Made by a program: the position numbers and the translations under genes
The notes under the pieces: generated by a model
Told to the model about the DNA's origin: nothing
What the model saw: only the letters and a program-made list of their open reading frames with translations
Databases searched by the model: none
NCBI GenBank assembly: GCA_965238025.1
Contig: OZ250162.1
Span: 1,984,001-2,048,000 of the forward strand
Length of the DNA stretch: 64,000 nucleotides
From: Pelagihabitans sp965238025
Lineage (GTDB): Bacteria; Bacteroidota; Bacteroidia; Flavobacteriales; Flavobacteriaceae
Reading direction: 5' to 3'
In this document: positions 24,589 through 30,679 of the stretch, one piece after another
Numbering within the stretch: position 1 is the first letter of the stretch
How the letters are laid out: each line of letters starts with the position of its first letter

Positions 24589-26220
24589 ATGGAAGGTACC
24601 TTATTCTTTATTCTCAAAAATCTTCTTAAGAAAGAAAGCTTCAAAATTAATTTGGATGAATTAAAGTTTCAGTTGTTAAGCCATCCCTCTTACCCAAGTT
24701 TACACTCCCTTACAGGGGTGTTATCGCATTTTGGTATAGATAATATGGCGCTACAAGTGCCTACAGATCTAGAAACCTTGATGCAAATGCCCGAAAGGTT
24801 TATATCTCTCACCAAAAACAATCAATTTATGGTGGTTAGTAGAGTAGGGGATAAGTTTGAAGTACTCCTCGATGATAAAAAGGAAGAAAAGTACGATTCC
24901 CAAAACTTTTTAGAACATTGGAGTGGGATTGTTGTAGCCACCGAAATTGAGGAAAGCCAAAATGACGAAGACAAACAAATAGATGTTAAAAGGTTTTCAA
25001 GACCAATTTACGTTCTTGCAGTGGCCGCGGTTTTACTTTTCTTCTTTCTCCTAAATCCAACACGGTCAGAGTCGATACACTATTTTTTGTCTGTTTTGGG
25101 TGTATTGGCAAGTGTACTTATTGTAAGCCATGAACTTGGTTTTAGTTCAAAAACGGTCGACAAGTTTTGTGGTGCGGCAGAATCAACCAGCTGTGATGCG
25201 GTTTTGAATTCCAAGGGGGCTTCAATTCTTGGGTTTTTAAAACTTAGTGACCTTAGCATGATGTATTTTCTGGGTCTTTTACTTGCTTCTTTTCTTTTTA
25301 AAATATTAGGGATTCAATGGAGTTTTATCATGTTTGTATCCTTATTCGCGGTACCGGTGACGATTTATTCCATTTATTATCAATATAAAGTGGTAAAGAA
25401 ATGGTGCCCGCTTTGTTTGGGGATTGTCGGGATTTTGTGGTTGCAATGCGCCAGTGTTTTTATTTCTGATATAAGCTTTGATGTTGAAAATTCAAACTTC
25501 ATCGATATGGCGCTTATCTTATTCTCTTTTTTGCTTACCAGCGCTTTTTGGCTGTTTTTAAGACCTCTTTTAAATAGTAATCAAGAGTATGGTAAGCTCA
25601 AAGTAGAACACTATAAGTTTAAGCGGAATTTTGACTTATTTCTTCCAATGCTCAATAAGGGGTTGCGTGTAGAACCAAATTTACCCTACTTGGGAGGTAA
25701 AGAAATTGTATTGGGAAATGTTAGTGCGGCCGTTAGTTTACTTCTTATAACAAACCCCCAGTGCTTTTACTGCAAATCTGCCCATACCGACCTTGAAAAA
25801 CTTTTGGATAAACATTCAGATGAGATAAATCTCAGGGTGCGATTTAATGTTAACGCAAAGGACAAGGAAGATATTGGCAGTCGGGTATGTTCAAGAATTT
25901 TGGAGTTGTACGCTACTAAACCTAAAGCAGCCTTTACAAAAGCCATTGGTGATGCCTATGCTGAAAATTCAGATCTTCAGAAATGGATACTTGATTGGGG
26001 TGAACCAATAGATTATGAAGCTTACTCTGCCATTTTGGAGGAACAACAAGAGTGGTGCATTTCAAAGGAGGTACATTTTACGCCCGCATTATTTATCAAC
26101 GGGAAGGAATTTCCCAATGCATATGAGCGCACAGATCTTGTCTACTTTATTGAAGATCTTGCCGAATGGACTAACGACATAAGTGTCTTGGAAGAAGATA
26201 CGGAACTAATAAATCAGTAA
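24589..26220 (+). CDS. C39-like / VKOR / thioredoxin fusion: disulfide-forming partner of the peptide exporter
   Basis: A 543-residue membrane protein. Residues 1-118 align by eye with the C39 peptidase domain of the transporter at 28486 (PSLHSLTGVLSHFGI; ERFISLTKNNQFMVVSRVGD; FLEHWSGI), but the catalytic Cys is absent and the His is Gln79, so it is probably a leader-binding pseudo-peptidase. Residues about 138-325 form a multi-helix VKOR domain with loop cysteines Cys194 and Cys202 and the redox pair WCPLC (Cys273/Cys276). The C-terminal thioredoxin-like domain has QCFYC (392-395) and the cis-Pro segment FTPALFINGKEFP. VKOR-thioredoxin fusions make disulfides using quinone. Its stop codon begins the first copy of the repeated block before the precursors. 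Inference: it oxidises the cysteine-rich peptides encoded next door. Confidence 0.88.
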   Translation: MEGTLFFILKNLLKKESFKINLDELKFQLLSHPSYPSLHSLTGVLSHFGIDNMALQVPTDLETLMQMPERFISLTKNNQFMVVSRVGDKFEVLLDDKKEEKYDSQNFLEHWSGIVVATEIEESQNDEDKQIDVKRFSRPIYVLAVAAVLLFFFLLNPTRSESIHYFLSVLGVLASVLIVSHELGFSSKTVDKFCGAAESTSCDAVLNSKGASILGFLKLSDLSMMYFLGLLLASFLFKILGIQWSFIMFVSLFAVPVTIYSIYYQYKVVKKWCPLCLGIVGILWLQCASVFISDISFDVENSNFIDMALILFSFLLTSAFWLFLRPLLNSNQEYGKLKVEHYKFKRNFDLFLPMLNKGLRVEPNLPYLGGKEIVLGNVSAAVSLLLITNPQCFYCKSAHTDLEKLLDKHSDEINLRVRFNVNAKDKEDIGSRVCSRILELYATKPKAAFTKAIGDAYAENSDLQKWILDWGEPIDYEAYSAILEEQQEWCISKEVHFTPALFINGKEFPNAYERTDLVYFIEDLAEWTNDISVLEEDTELINQ

Positions 26221-26328
26221 CCAAAGCCTGTACTTTTCGGCAACTATGTTTGGAAAAGTAGTGCTAAGTGAACAATATCTTTTCGCGAAAGATGGACACA
26301 AACCTTGAGTGTCATAAAATGTTCAAGG
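26218..26328 (+). repeat. 111-bp direct repeat, copy A (upstream of precursor 1)
   Basis: This block and 26674-26784 are the same length and differ at 10 of 111 positions by my count, with no indels. It starts on the stop codon of the VKOR gene and includes an inverted repeat CTTTTC/GAAAAG (26233-26258), the palindrome TTTCGCGAAA and the pseudoknot element. A TTTG at 26249-26252 and TATCTTTT at 26276-26283 (spacer 23) could be a promoter. Confidence 0.85.
26281..26328 (+). promoter_or_regulatory. Palindrome plus putative pseudoknot element, copy 1
   Basis: The palindrome TTTCGCGAAA (26281-26290) is followed 4 nt later by stem 1 GACAC (26295-26299)/GTGTC (26309-26313). The loop contains CCTTGA (26303-26308), which can pair with TCAAGG (26323-26328) across a 9-nt linker. 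This is the layout of an H-type pseudoknot. The element ends 23 nt before the start codon of precursor 1. Folding is a prediction. Confidence 0.6.
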
Positions 26329-26351
26329 CATCACTAATTTAATTTTTTATT

Positions 26352-26543
26352 ATGGGACAGTTATTAAGTTTAAAAGGAGTTGAAAAATTGAACCGAAATC
26401 AGTTAAAGGCAATTCATGGAGGTGCTCTCGGTAAATGTGGCGGTTGCGCCGGTAAACCTGTAGGTGCTACCTGTTCAAATTCAATGTGTAATTGTTTTGG
26501 AGTATGTAGCAATGGTTCAGGTGGGCCATGTGATATGTTTTAG
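26352..26543 (+). CDS. Double-glycine leader precursor peptide 1 (7 Cys core)
   Basis: A 63-residue precursor. The 24-residue leader (MGQLLSLKGVEKLNR ... AIHGG) ends in Gly-Gly, the cleavage signal of C39 transporters. The predicted 39-residue core has seven cysteines with spacing C-x2-C-x8-C-x4-C-x1-C-x3-C-x7-C and contains CAGKPVGATC, a motif shared with precursors 4 and 5. No modification enzyme is encoded nearby, so disulfides are the likely modification. The last six spacings resemble an inhibitor cystine knot. The peptide's activity (bacteriocin, signal or other) cannot be read from sequence. A hairpin follows the stop. Confidence 0.85.
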   Translation: MGQLLSLKGVEKLNRNQLKAIHGGALGKCGGCAGKPVGATCSNSMCNCFGVCSNGSGGPCDMF

Positions 26544-26552
26544 ACTATTAAA

Positions 26553-26580
26553 TAAGCCAGGGAATTCAATCCCTGGCTTA
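26553..26580 (+). terminator. Hairpin after precursor 1
   Basis: A perfect 11-bp stem TAAGCCAGGGA/TCCCTGGCTTA encloses a 6-nt loop 10 nt after the stop codon. There is no long T-run, so it may be a weak terminator or an mRNA-stabilising hairpin. Confidence 0.6.
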
Positions 26581-26673
26581 AAACCGCATATAGCGAATAC
26601 TTTTATTAGAACCCCAAAAGATTACATTCTTGTAAAGCTAATTTTCAGTAAGTTGACTGTACCAATAACATAA

Positions 26674-26784
26674 TAACCAAAGCCTGTACTTTTCCACAAC
26701 TATGTGCGGAAAAGTAGTGCTAAGGGAACAATATCTTTTCGCGAAAGACAGACACAAACCTTGAGTGTCGTTAAATGTTCAGGG
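26674..26784 (+). repeat. 111-bp direct repeat, copy B (upstream of precursor 2)
   Basis: Near-copy of 26218-26328 at an offset of exactly 456 bp. Its inverted repeat is stronger, CTTTTCC (26689-26695)/GGAAAAG (26708-26714). The TTTG of copy A is TGCG here, which argues against that TTTG being an essential promoter box. Confidence 0.85.
26737..26784 (+). promoter_or_regulatory. Palindrome plus putative pseudoknot element, copy 2
   Basis: Palindrome TTTCGCGAAA 26737-26746; stem 1 GACAC 26751-26755 with GTGTC 26765-26769; stem 2 CCTTGA 26759-26764 with TCAGGG 26779-26784. One A-to-G change in the 3' arm turns a U-A pair into U-G, so pairing is kept. The linker is again 9 nt, and the element ends 27 nt before the start codon. 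Confidence 0.6.
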
Positions 26785-26811
26785 CTAATATAGTATTAAA
26801 TATTATTTATT

Positions 26812-27027
26812 ATGAAAAAGTTAGCAAATTTAAGAGGTGTAAAAGCCTTGGGAAAAACCGCTCAAAAAGCCATTAACGGTGGAAATGCACAACAACTTTG
26901 TTGTGACCCGGCTATTAGTTGCTGTATAAGCAGAGTAACGGCAAGTTGTTCCGGTACAGGAGGCCCTCAATGTCAGTATTTGTTCTTCACGGGTGGTAGT
27001 GGAGGTCATTCAGGTTGCTGTGTTTAA
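26812..27027 (+). CDS. Double-glycine leader precursor peptide 2 (8 Cys core)
   Basis: A 71-residue precursor with the 24-residue leader MKKLANLRGVKALGK...AINGG. The predicted 47-residue core is the longest of the five and is rich in Gly, Ser and Cys. It has eight cysteines, six of them in three adjacent pairs (LCCD, SCCI, GCCV), unlike the single, spaced cysteines of precursors 1, 4 and 5. It lacks the GKP motif. The even count allows four disulfides. The start context (ATTATTTATT before ATG) is almost identical to that of precursors 3 and 5. Confidence 0.85.
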   Translation: MKKLANLRGVKALGKTAQKAINGGNAQQLCCDPAISCCISRVTASCSGTGGPQCQYLFFTGGSGGHSGCCV

Positions 27028-27163
27028 TGAGCTGTAATAACTTGTCCAGTCTGATCTTTTGCAGTAGCCATGGTTACTTCTTCAGTAAATCAGGGCTTCG
27101 TTAGATAAATGTGCTAGTCAAGTATAACAACCAATATAACCGGGGTCTAAATCGGTAGGTTCG

Positions 27164-27197
27164 AAAACCCGTCTTACTTTCACCTTTGACGGGTTTT
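27164..27197 (+). terminator. Terminator-like hairpin between precursors 2 and 3
   Basis: A perfect 10-bp inverted repeat AAAACCCGTC (27164-27173)/GACGGGTTTT (27188-27197) with a 14-nt loop, ending in TTTT. It lies 137 nt after precursor 2 and 19 nt before pseudoknot copy 3. Confidence 0.6.
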
Positions 27198-27215
27198 GAG
27201 AAGTTTATCTTGGTC

Positions 27216-27249
27216 GACATAAACCTTGAGTGTCGTTAAATGGTCGGGG
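27216..27249 (+). promoter_or_regulatory. Putative pseudoknot element, copy 3 (no palindrome)
   Basis: Stem 1 GACAT 27216-27220 with GTGTC 27230-27234 (one U-G pair); stem 2 CCTTGA 27224-27229 with TCGGGG 27244-27249 (two U-G pairs). The linker is 9 nt, and the element ends 27 nt before the start codon. It is the most diverged copy but still pairs throughout, and the upstream TTTCGCGAAA palindrome is missing, which shows that the two modules are separable. Confidence 0.6.
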
Positions 27250-27276
27250 CCATTATAATACTAAATATTATTTATT

Positions 27277-27462
27277 ATGAAAAAGTTGACAGATTTAAAA
27301 GGCGTAATAAGTTTGAACAGAAAGCAACAAAAAGAGATTAACGGCGGAACCCCTCCGCATTGTACCTCGGATGCCGAATGTGTGGCCAGACATGGCAGTT
27401 GTTTTGTTTGTACGCCTAGTGGTTTTTGCTTTAAGTTTTACAATAGCCCGTGCAACGAATGA
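27277..27462 (+). CDS. Double-glycine leader precursor peptide 3 (6 Cys core)
   Basis: A 61-residue precursor with leader MKKLTDLKGVISLNRK...EINGG (24 residues). The 37-residue core begins TPPHCTSDAEC and continues GSCFVCTPSGFCFK to SPCNE. It has six cysteines with spacing C-x5-C-x6-C-x2-C-x6-C-x7-C. The C-x-S-D-x-x-C opening recalls short disulfide-rich secreted domains, but I assign no family. It lacks the GKP motif of precursors 1, 4 and 5. A decayed copy of its 3' end lies 60 nt downstream. Confidence 0.85.
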   Translation: MKKLTDLKGVISLNRKQQKEINGGTPPHCTSDAECVARHGSCFVCTPSGFCFKFYNSPCNE

Positions 27463-27546
27463 ACAGTGGCTATTTTGTAAGTGAGTTGTTTTAGGTTTTA
27501 CGATAGTTCATACGGGGTCCCTTTTAGTCTTTAATCAGTTAGAATT

Positions 27547-27569
27547 CCCCCGGTCTAAAACATCGGGGG
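27547..27569 (+). terminator. GC-rich hairpin after precursor 3
   Basis: Stem CCCCCG (27547-27552)/CGGGGG (27564-27569), extendable by two inner pairs, followed by TTTAAAA. It is a plausible weak terminator. Confidence 0.5.
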
Positions 27570-27668
27570 TTTAAAAGGGTTTCGAAAATATCCGGTTTGC
27601 ACCGATTAAAATAAAGCCTTCTTCTTCTAAATGTTCGGATAGCTTCTTATAGAAGTATATAATATTTC

Positions 27669-27715
27669 TTCGCGAAAGATGGACACAAACCTTGAGTGTC
27701 GCTAAATGTTCAGGG
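27669..27715 (+). promoter_or_regulatory. Palindrome plus putative pseudoknot element, copy 4
   Basis: Palindrome core TTCGCGAA 27669-27676; stem 1 GACAC 27682-27686 with GTGTC 27696-27700; stem 2 CCTTGA 27690-27695 with TCAGGG 27710-27715 (one U-G pair). The linker is 9 nt, and the element ends 25 nt before the start codon. Confidence 0.6.
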
Positions 27716-27740
27716 CATGTTTAATTAATAATTTTTTAGA

Positions 27741-27938
27741 ATGAAAAATTTATTGAATTTAAAGGGGGTTAAAACCCTAGGTAAAATAGGGCAAAAAGCC
27801 ATTCATGGTGGCAAGGCTGGAAAATGTAGTAGCTCGTGTGTAGGAAAACCGATAGGAGTCCTATATGCGTGTTATCATAATAATGATTGTGGTTGTCCAG
27901 GCGTTTGTACGGTGAGTGCAGGATGTCAACCCGCTTAA
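27741..27938 (+). CDS. Double-glycine leader precursor peptide 4 (7 Cys core)
   Basis: A 65-residue precursor with leader MKNLLNLKGVKTLGKI...AIHGG. The 41-residue core has seven cysteines spaced C-x3-C-x10-C-x5-C-x1-C-x3-C-x5-C and carries CVGKPIGV and CGCPGVC. From the second Cys on, the spacing is close to that of inhibitor-cystine-knot toxins, where a C-C or C-x-C pair sits in the middle. The odd count leaves one Cys unpaired, available for dimerisation or attachment. Confidence 0.85.
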   Translation: MKNLLNLKGVKTLGKIGQKAIHGGKAGKCSSSCVGKPIGVLYACYHNNDCGCPGVCTVSAGCQPA

Positions 27939-27960
27939 CAATCACCTTTTGGAAAATTTG

Positions 27961-28016
27961 ACGGTTGTGTTGAACATTACTAAACACATAGTTGATGAGG
28001 TGGGCAACACAACCGT
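27961..28016 (+). terminator. Long hairpin after precursor 4
   Basis: A perfect 12-bp inverted repeat ACGGTTGTGTTG (27961-27972)/CAACACAACCGT (28005-28016) with a 32-nt loop, followed by TT. It is likely a transcript end or stability structure. Confidence 0.55.
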
Positions 28017-28040
28017 TTCCTTTCGAAGCATATAATATCT

Positions 28041-28088
28041 TTTCGCGAAAGATGGACACAAACCTTGAGTGTCGTTAAATGTTCAAGG
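28041..28088 (+). promoter_or_regulatory. Palindrome plus putative pseudoknot element, copy 5
   Basis: Palindrome TTTCGCGAAA 28041-28050; stem 1 GACAC 28055-28059 with GTGTC 28069-28073; stem 2 CCTTGA 28063-28068 with TCAAGG 28083-28088. All pairs are Watson-Crick. The linker is 9 nt, and the element ends 27 nt before the start codon. TATCTTTT at 28036-28043 resembles a -7 box. Confidence 0.6.
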
Positions 28089-28115
28089 CCAGTATAAAAT
28101 TAAATATTATTTATT

Positions 28116-28301
28116 ATGAAAAAGTTAGCAAGTTTAAGAGGTGTAAAGACCCTAAGTAGAACGGCTCAGAAGTCTATTAATGGGGGTTCTACGGTATGTA
28201 ACCCATGTGCAGGAAAGCCACCCGGTGCTAAATGCGCCTATCAATGTCATAAAGGATGTCCGGGAGAGTGCTCAAGTAGTTGGGGATGTATACCATATTA
28301 A
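28116..28301 (+). CDS. Double-glycine leader precursor peptide 5 (7 Cys core)
   Basis: A 61-residue precursor with leader MKKLASLRGVKTLSRT...SINGG. The 37-residue core has seven cysteines spaced C-x2-C-x8-C-x3-C-x3-C-x3-C-x5-C. CAGKPPGAKC is almost the same as the motif in precursor 1, and CPGEC parallels CPGVC of precursor 4. Precursors 1, 4 and 5 thus form one core family. It is the last precursor before the transporter, 184 nt upstream of it and separated by a strong hairpin. Confidence 0.85.
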   Translation: MKKLASLRGVKTLSRTAQKSINGGSTVCNPCAGKPPGAKCAYQCHKGCPGECSSSWGCIPY

Positions 28302-28345
28302 CTACTAACTATTTAGGATTAGCCCTGGCTATTTTTTAAATATGC

Positions 28346-28377
28346 AAATAGGTCAAGAATTTATTCTTGGCCTATTT
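28346..28377 (+). terminator. Strong hairpin between precursor 5 and the transporter gene
   Basis: A 15-bp stem with one G-U pair has arms 28346-28360 and 28363-28377 and a 2-nt loop. It could end the precursor transcripts and lower expression of the transporter relative to the peptides. Confidence 0.65.
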
Positions 28378-28485
28378 GTTATACATTTTAGTCACTAGCC
28401 CGTTGATTTTTATAATAATTAAATAACTTAGTTATATAGTGTTGATACTCAGAAAATCAATCAACTAAATCATACCTGCCCTTCA

Positions 28486-30678
28486 ATGGCGAAATTCCCG
28501 TTCTACAAACAAGCAGATCAAAAGGATTGTGGCCCAACCTGCATTAAAATGATAGCCAAGCACTATGGCAAAGATACCGATATGCCATATTTAAGGGATT
28601 TGGCCGAAACAACCAGGGAAGGAAGTAGTTTGCTGGGGTTGAGCGAAGCTGCCGAAAATATGGGTTTTCATAGCCTGGGCGTTCTTCTCAGTTTTAAAAA
28701 GTTAACTGAGGTGCCCTTACCCTGTATACTTCATTGGAATGAAGAGCATTTTGTGGTGCTGTATAAAATCAAAAAGAACAAGCTCTATATATCCGACCCC
28801 GCCCATGGTTTAATTACTTATGGCGTTAAAGAATTTATCAAATTTTGGATCGGGAGCAATGCAGATACCGATACGGAAGAAGGTGTAGCACTATTAATCG
28901 AGCCAACGCCAAAGTTTTATGAACAAGGACCGCAGCATAAAAAGAAACAAAAATTCAATTTTTCGTTTATATCCCGTTACCTCTTAAAGTATAAAAAATT
29001 TATTATTCAATTGGCCATAGGTTTATTGGCGGGTAGTTTGCTGCAGCTTATAGTCCCCTTCCTGACACAAAGTATTGTAGATGTTGGTATCCAGAATCAG
29101 GACATCCATTTTATTTATCTTATTTTATTTGCGCAATTGTTTTTGTTCCTTGGGAGAACCGCCCTAGAAGTTATCCGCGGTTGGATTCTGTTACACCTGA
29201 GTACCCGGATCAATATCTCCTTGGTATCCGATTTTTTTATAAAACTGATGAATCTCCCGATGGCGTTTTTTGATGCCAAAATGACCGGTGATCTTTTGCA
29301 AAGAATTGGGGATCATCAGCGCATTGAGAAAATATTGACCACGTCCTCCTTAAACGTACTGTTTTCAATGGTCAATTTTGTAATATTCGGATTTGTCCTG
29401 GGCTACTATAGCTTACAGATTTTTGCAATTTTCCTGATTGGCACCCTCCTTTATTTTGCATGGGTGTTATACTTTTTTAAAAGGAGGAAGGAATTGGATC
29501 ACAAGCGTTTTTCGGAATTAAGCAAAGAACAGAGTAAGATAATTGAATTGATTAACGGCATGCAGGAGATAAAACTTCATAATGCCGAACGTCGTTTAAG
29601 ATGGAACTGGGAATATGTTCAGGCGCGTTTGTTCAAGGTCGAGATGAAAAGCCTGGCTTTGGAACAAACACAGACCGTAGGTTCTTCTTTTATTAATGAG
29701 CTTAAGAATATTCTAATTACGGTATTGTCGGCTACTTTGGTTATAGAAGGTGAAATTACCTTGGGGATGATGGTTGCCATTTCCTATATCGTGGGACAAC
29801 TAAATGCCCCTGTTTCTCAAATGATAGGTTTTTTTAGGGACGTTCAGGATGCCAAGATATCGCTAGATCGTTTGGGTGAAATTCATAATATGGAAGATGA
29901 GGAAAACCCTGCTGAAAAGAAAATAACACATCTGGGTAGTGATGTCGACTTTAAGTTAACGAATGTTTCTTTTCGCTATGTTGGGGGATTGGATCCGGTT
30001 ATTAAGAATCTGGACCTAATTATACCGGCAAATAGGGTAACTGCCATAGTCGGGGTAAGCGGAAGTGGTAAAACAACTTTAATGAAGTTGCTATTGCGCT
30101 TTTATGAGCCAAATTCAGGTGAGATTCAAATTGGAGGCAATAATTTAAATGAGATAGCGCAGAAAGTATGGCGGGAACACTGTGGCGTGGTCATGCAGGA
30201 GGGTTATATTTTTAATGACACCATTGCCCAAAATATTGCGGTCGGTGCTGACGTGATAGATGAAAAACGATTACTTGAATCCGTTCAGGTTGCCAACATA
30301 CAGGATTATATCAAAAACCTTCCATTAGGTTTCAATACGAAAATTGGATTGGAGGGCAGTGGTTTGAGTACAGGTCAAAAGCAACGCTTATTAATTGCCA
30401 GGGCGGTTTATAAAAACCCCGAATTCCTGTTTTTTGATGAGGCCACTTCTGCTCTGGATGCCAATAATGAAAAAACGATAATGGAAAACCTTGAGGTTTT
30501 TTTTAAGAACAAGACGGTTGTTATTATTGCCCACAGATTAAGCACCGTAAAAAATGCAGATCAAATTGTGGTTCTGGATCATGGAAAAATTGTCGAAATC
30601 GGCAATCACGAAGCGCTAACAAAATTAAAAGGCAGCTATTATCATTTGGTAAAAAATCAACTTGAATTGGGAAATTGA
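28486..30678 (+). CDS. Peptidase-containing ABC transporter (C39 peptidase, PCAT type)
   Basis: A 730-residue inner-membrane half-transporter that cleaves double-glycine leaders and exports the core peptide. The N-terminal C39 domain is complete: Cys15 in QKDCGPTC, His88 in EEHFVVLY and Asp104 in ISDPAHG. A six-helix membrane domain spans about residues 165-450. The ATPase has Walker A GVSGSGKTT (about 522-530), signature LSTGQKQRL (about 625), Walker B FLFFDEATSALD and the H-loop IIAHRLST. The intact peptidase and the adjacent double-glycine precursors make the substrate assignment strong. The HlyD-type gene begins 1 nt after its stop. Confidence 0.95.
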   Translation: MAKFPFYKQADQKDCGPTCIKMIAKHYGKDTDMPYLRDLAETTREGSSLLGLSEAAENMGFHSLGVLLSFKKLTEVPLPCILHWNEEHFVVLYKIKKNKLYISDPAHGLITYGVKEFIKFWIGSNADTDTEEGVALLIEPTPKFYEQGPQHKKKQKFNFSFISRYLLKYKKFIIQLAIGLLAGSLLQLIVPFLTQSIVDVGIQNQDIHFIYLILFAQLFLFLGRTALEVIRGWILLHLSTRINISLVSDFFIKLMNLPMAFFDAKMTGDLLQRIGDHQRIEKILTTSSLNVLFSMVNFVIFGFVLGYYSLQIFAIFLIGTLLYFAWVLYFFKRRKELDHKRFSELSKEQSKIIELINGMQEIKLHNAERRLRWNWEYVQARLFKVEMKSLALEQTQTVGSSFINELKNILITVLSATLVIEGEITLGMMVAISYIVGQLNAPVSQMIGFFRDVQDAKISLDRLGEIHNMEDEENPAEKKITHLGSDVDFKLTNVSFRYVGGLDPVIKNLDLIIPANRVTAIVGVSGSGKTTLMKLLLRFYEPNSGEIQIGGNNLNEIAQKVWREHCGVVMQEGYIFNDTIAQNIAVGADVIDEKRLLESVQVANIQDYIKNLPLGFNTKIGLEGSGLSTGQKQRLLIARAVYKNPEFLFFDEATSALDANNEKTIMENLEVFFKNKTVVIIAHRLSTVKNADQIVVLDHGKIVEIGNHEALTKLKGSYYHLVKNQLELGN

Positions 30679-30679
30679 A

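Noticed and set aside
26249..26283. TTTG-N23-TATCTTTT as the firm promoter of precursor 1
   Set aside because: The spacer is longer than usual and the TTTG is lost in the otherwise near-identical copy B, so it is mentioned only as a possibility.
26281..26328. The leader element as a preQ1-type riboswitch
   Set aside because: It shares only the general H-type layout. The sequences of stems and loops do not match the preQ1-I consensus I know, and the controlled genes have no link to queuosine.
26281..28088. The five repeats as a CRISPR array
   Set aside because: Intervals are 373-466 bp, each contains a gene, and the repeats are not uniform; there are no cas genes.
30662..30679. TTG start of the HlyD-type gene inside the transporter gene
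   Set aside because: An ATG at 30680, just after the transporter stop, gives the expected short cytoplasmic start.
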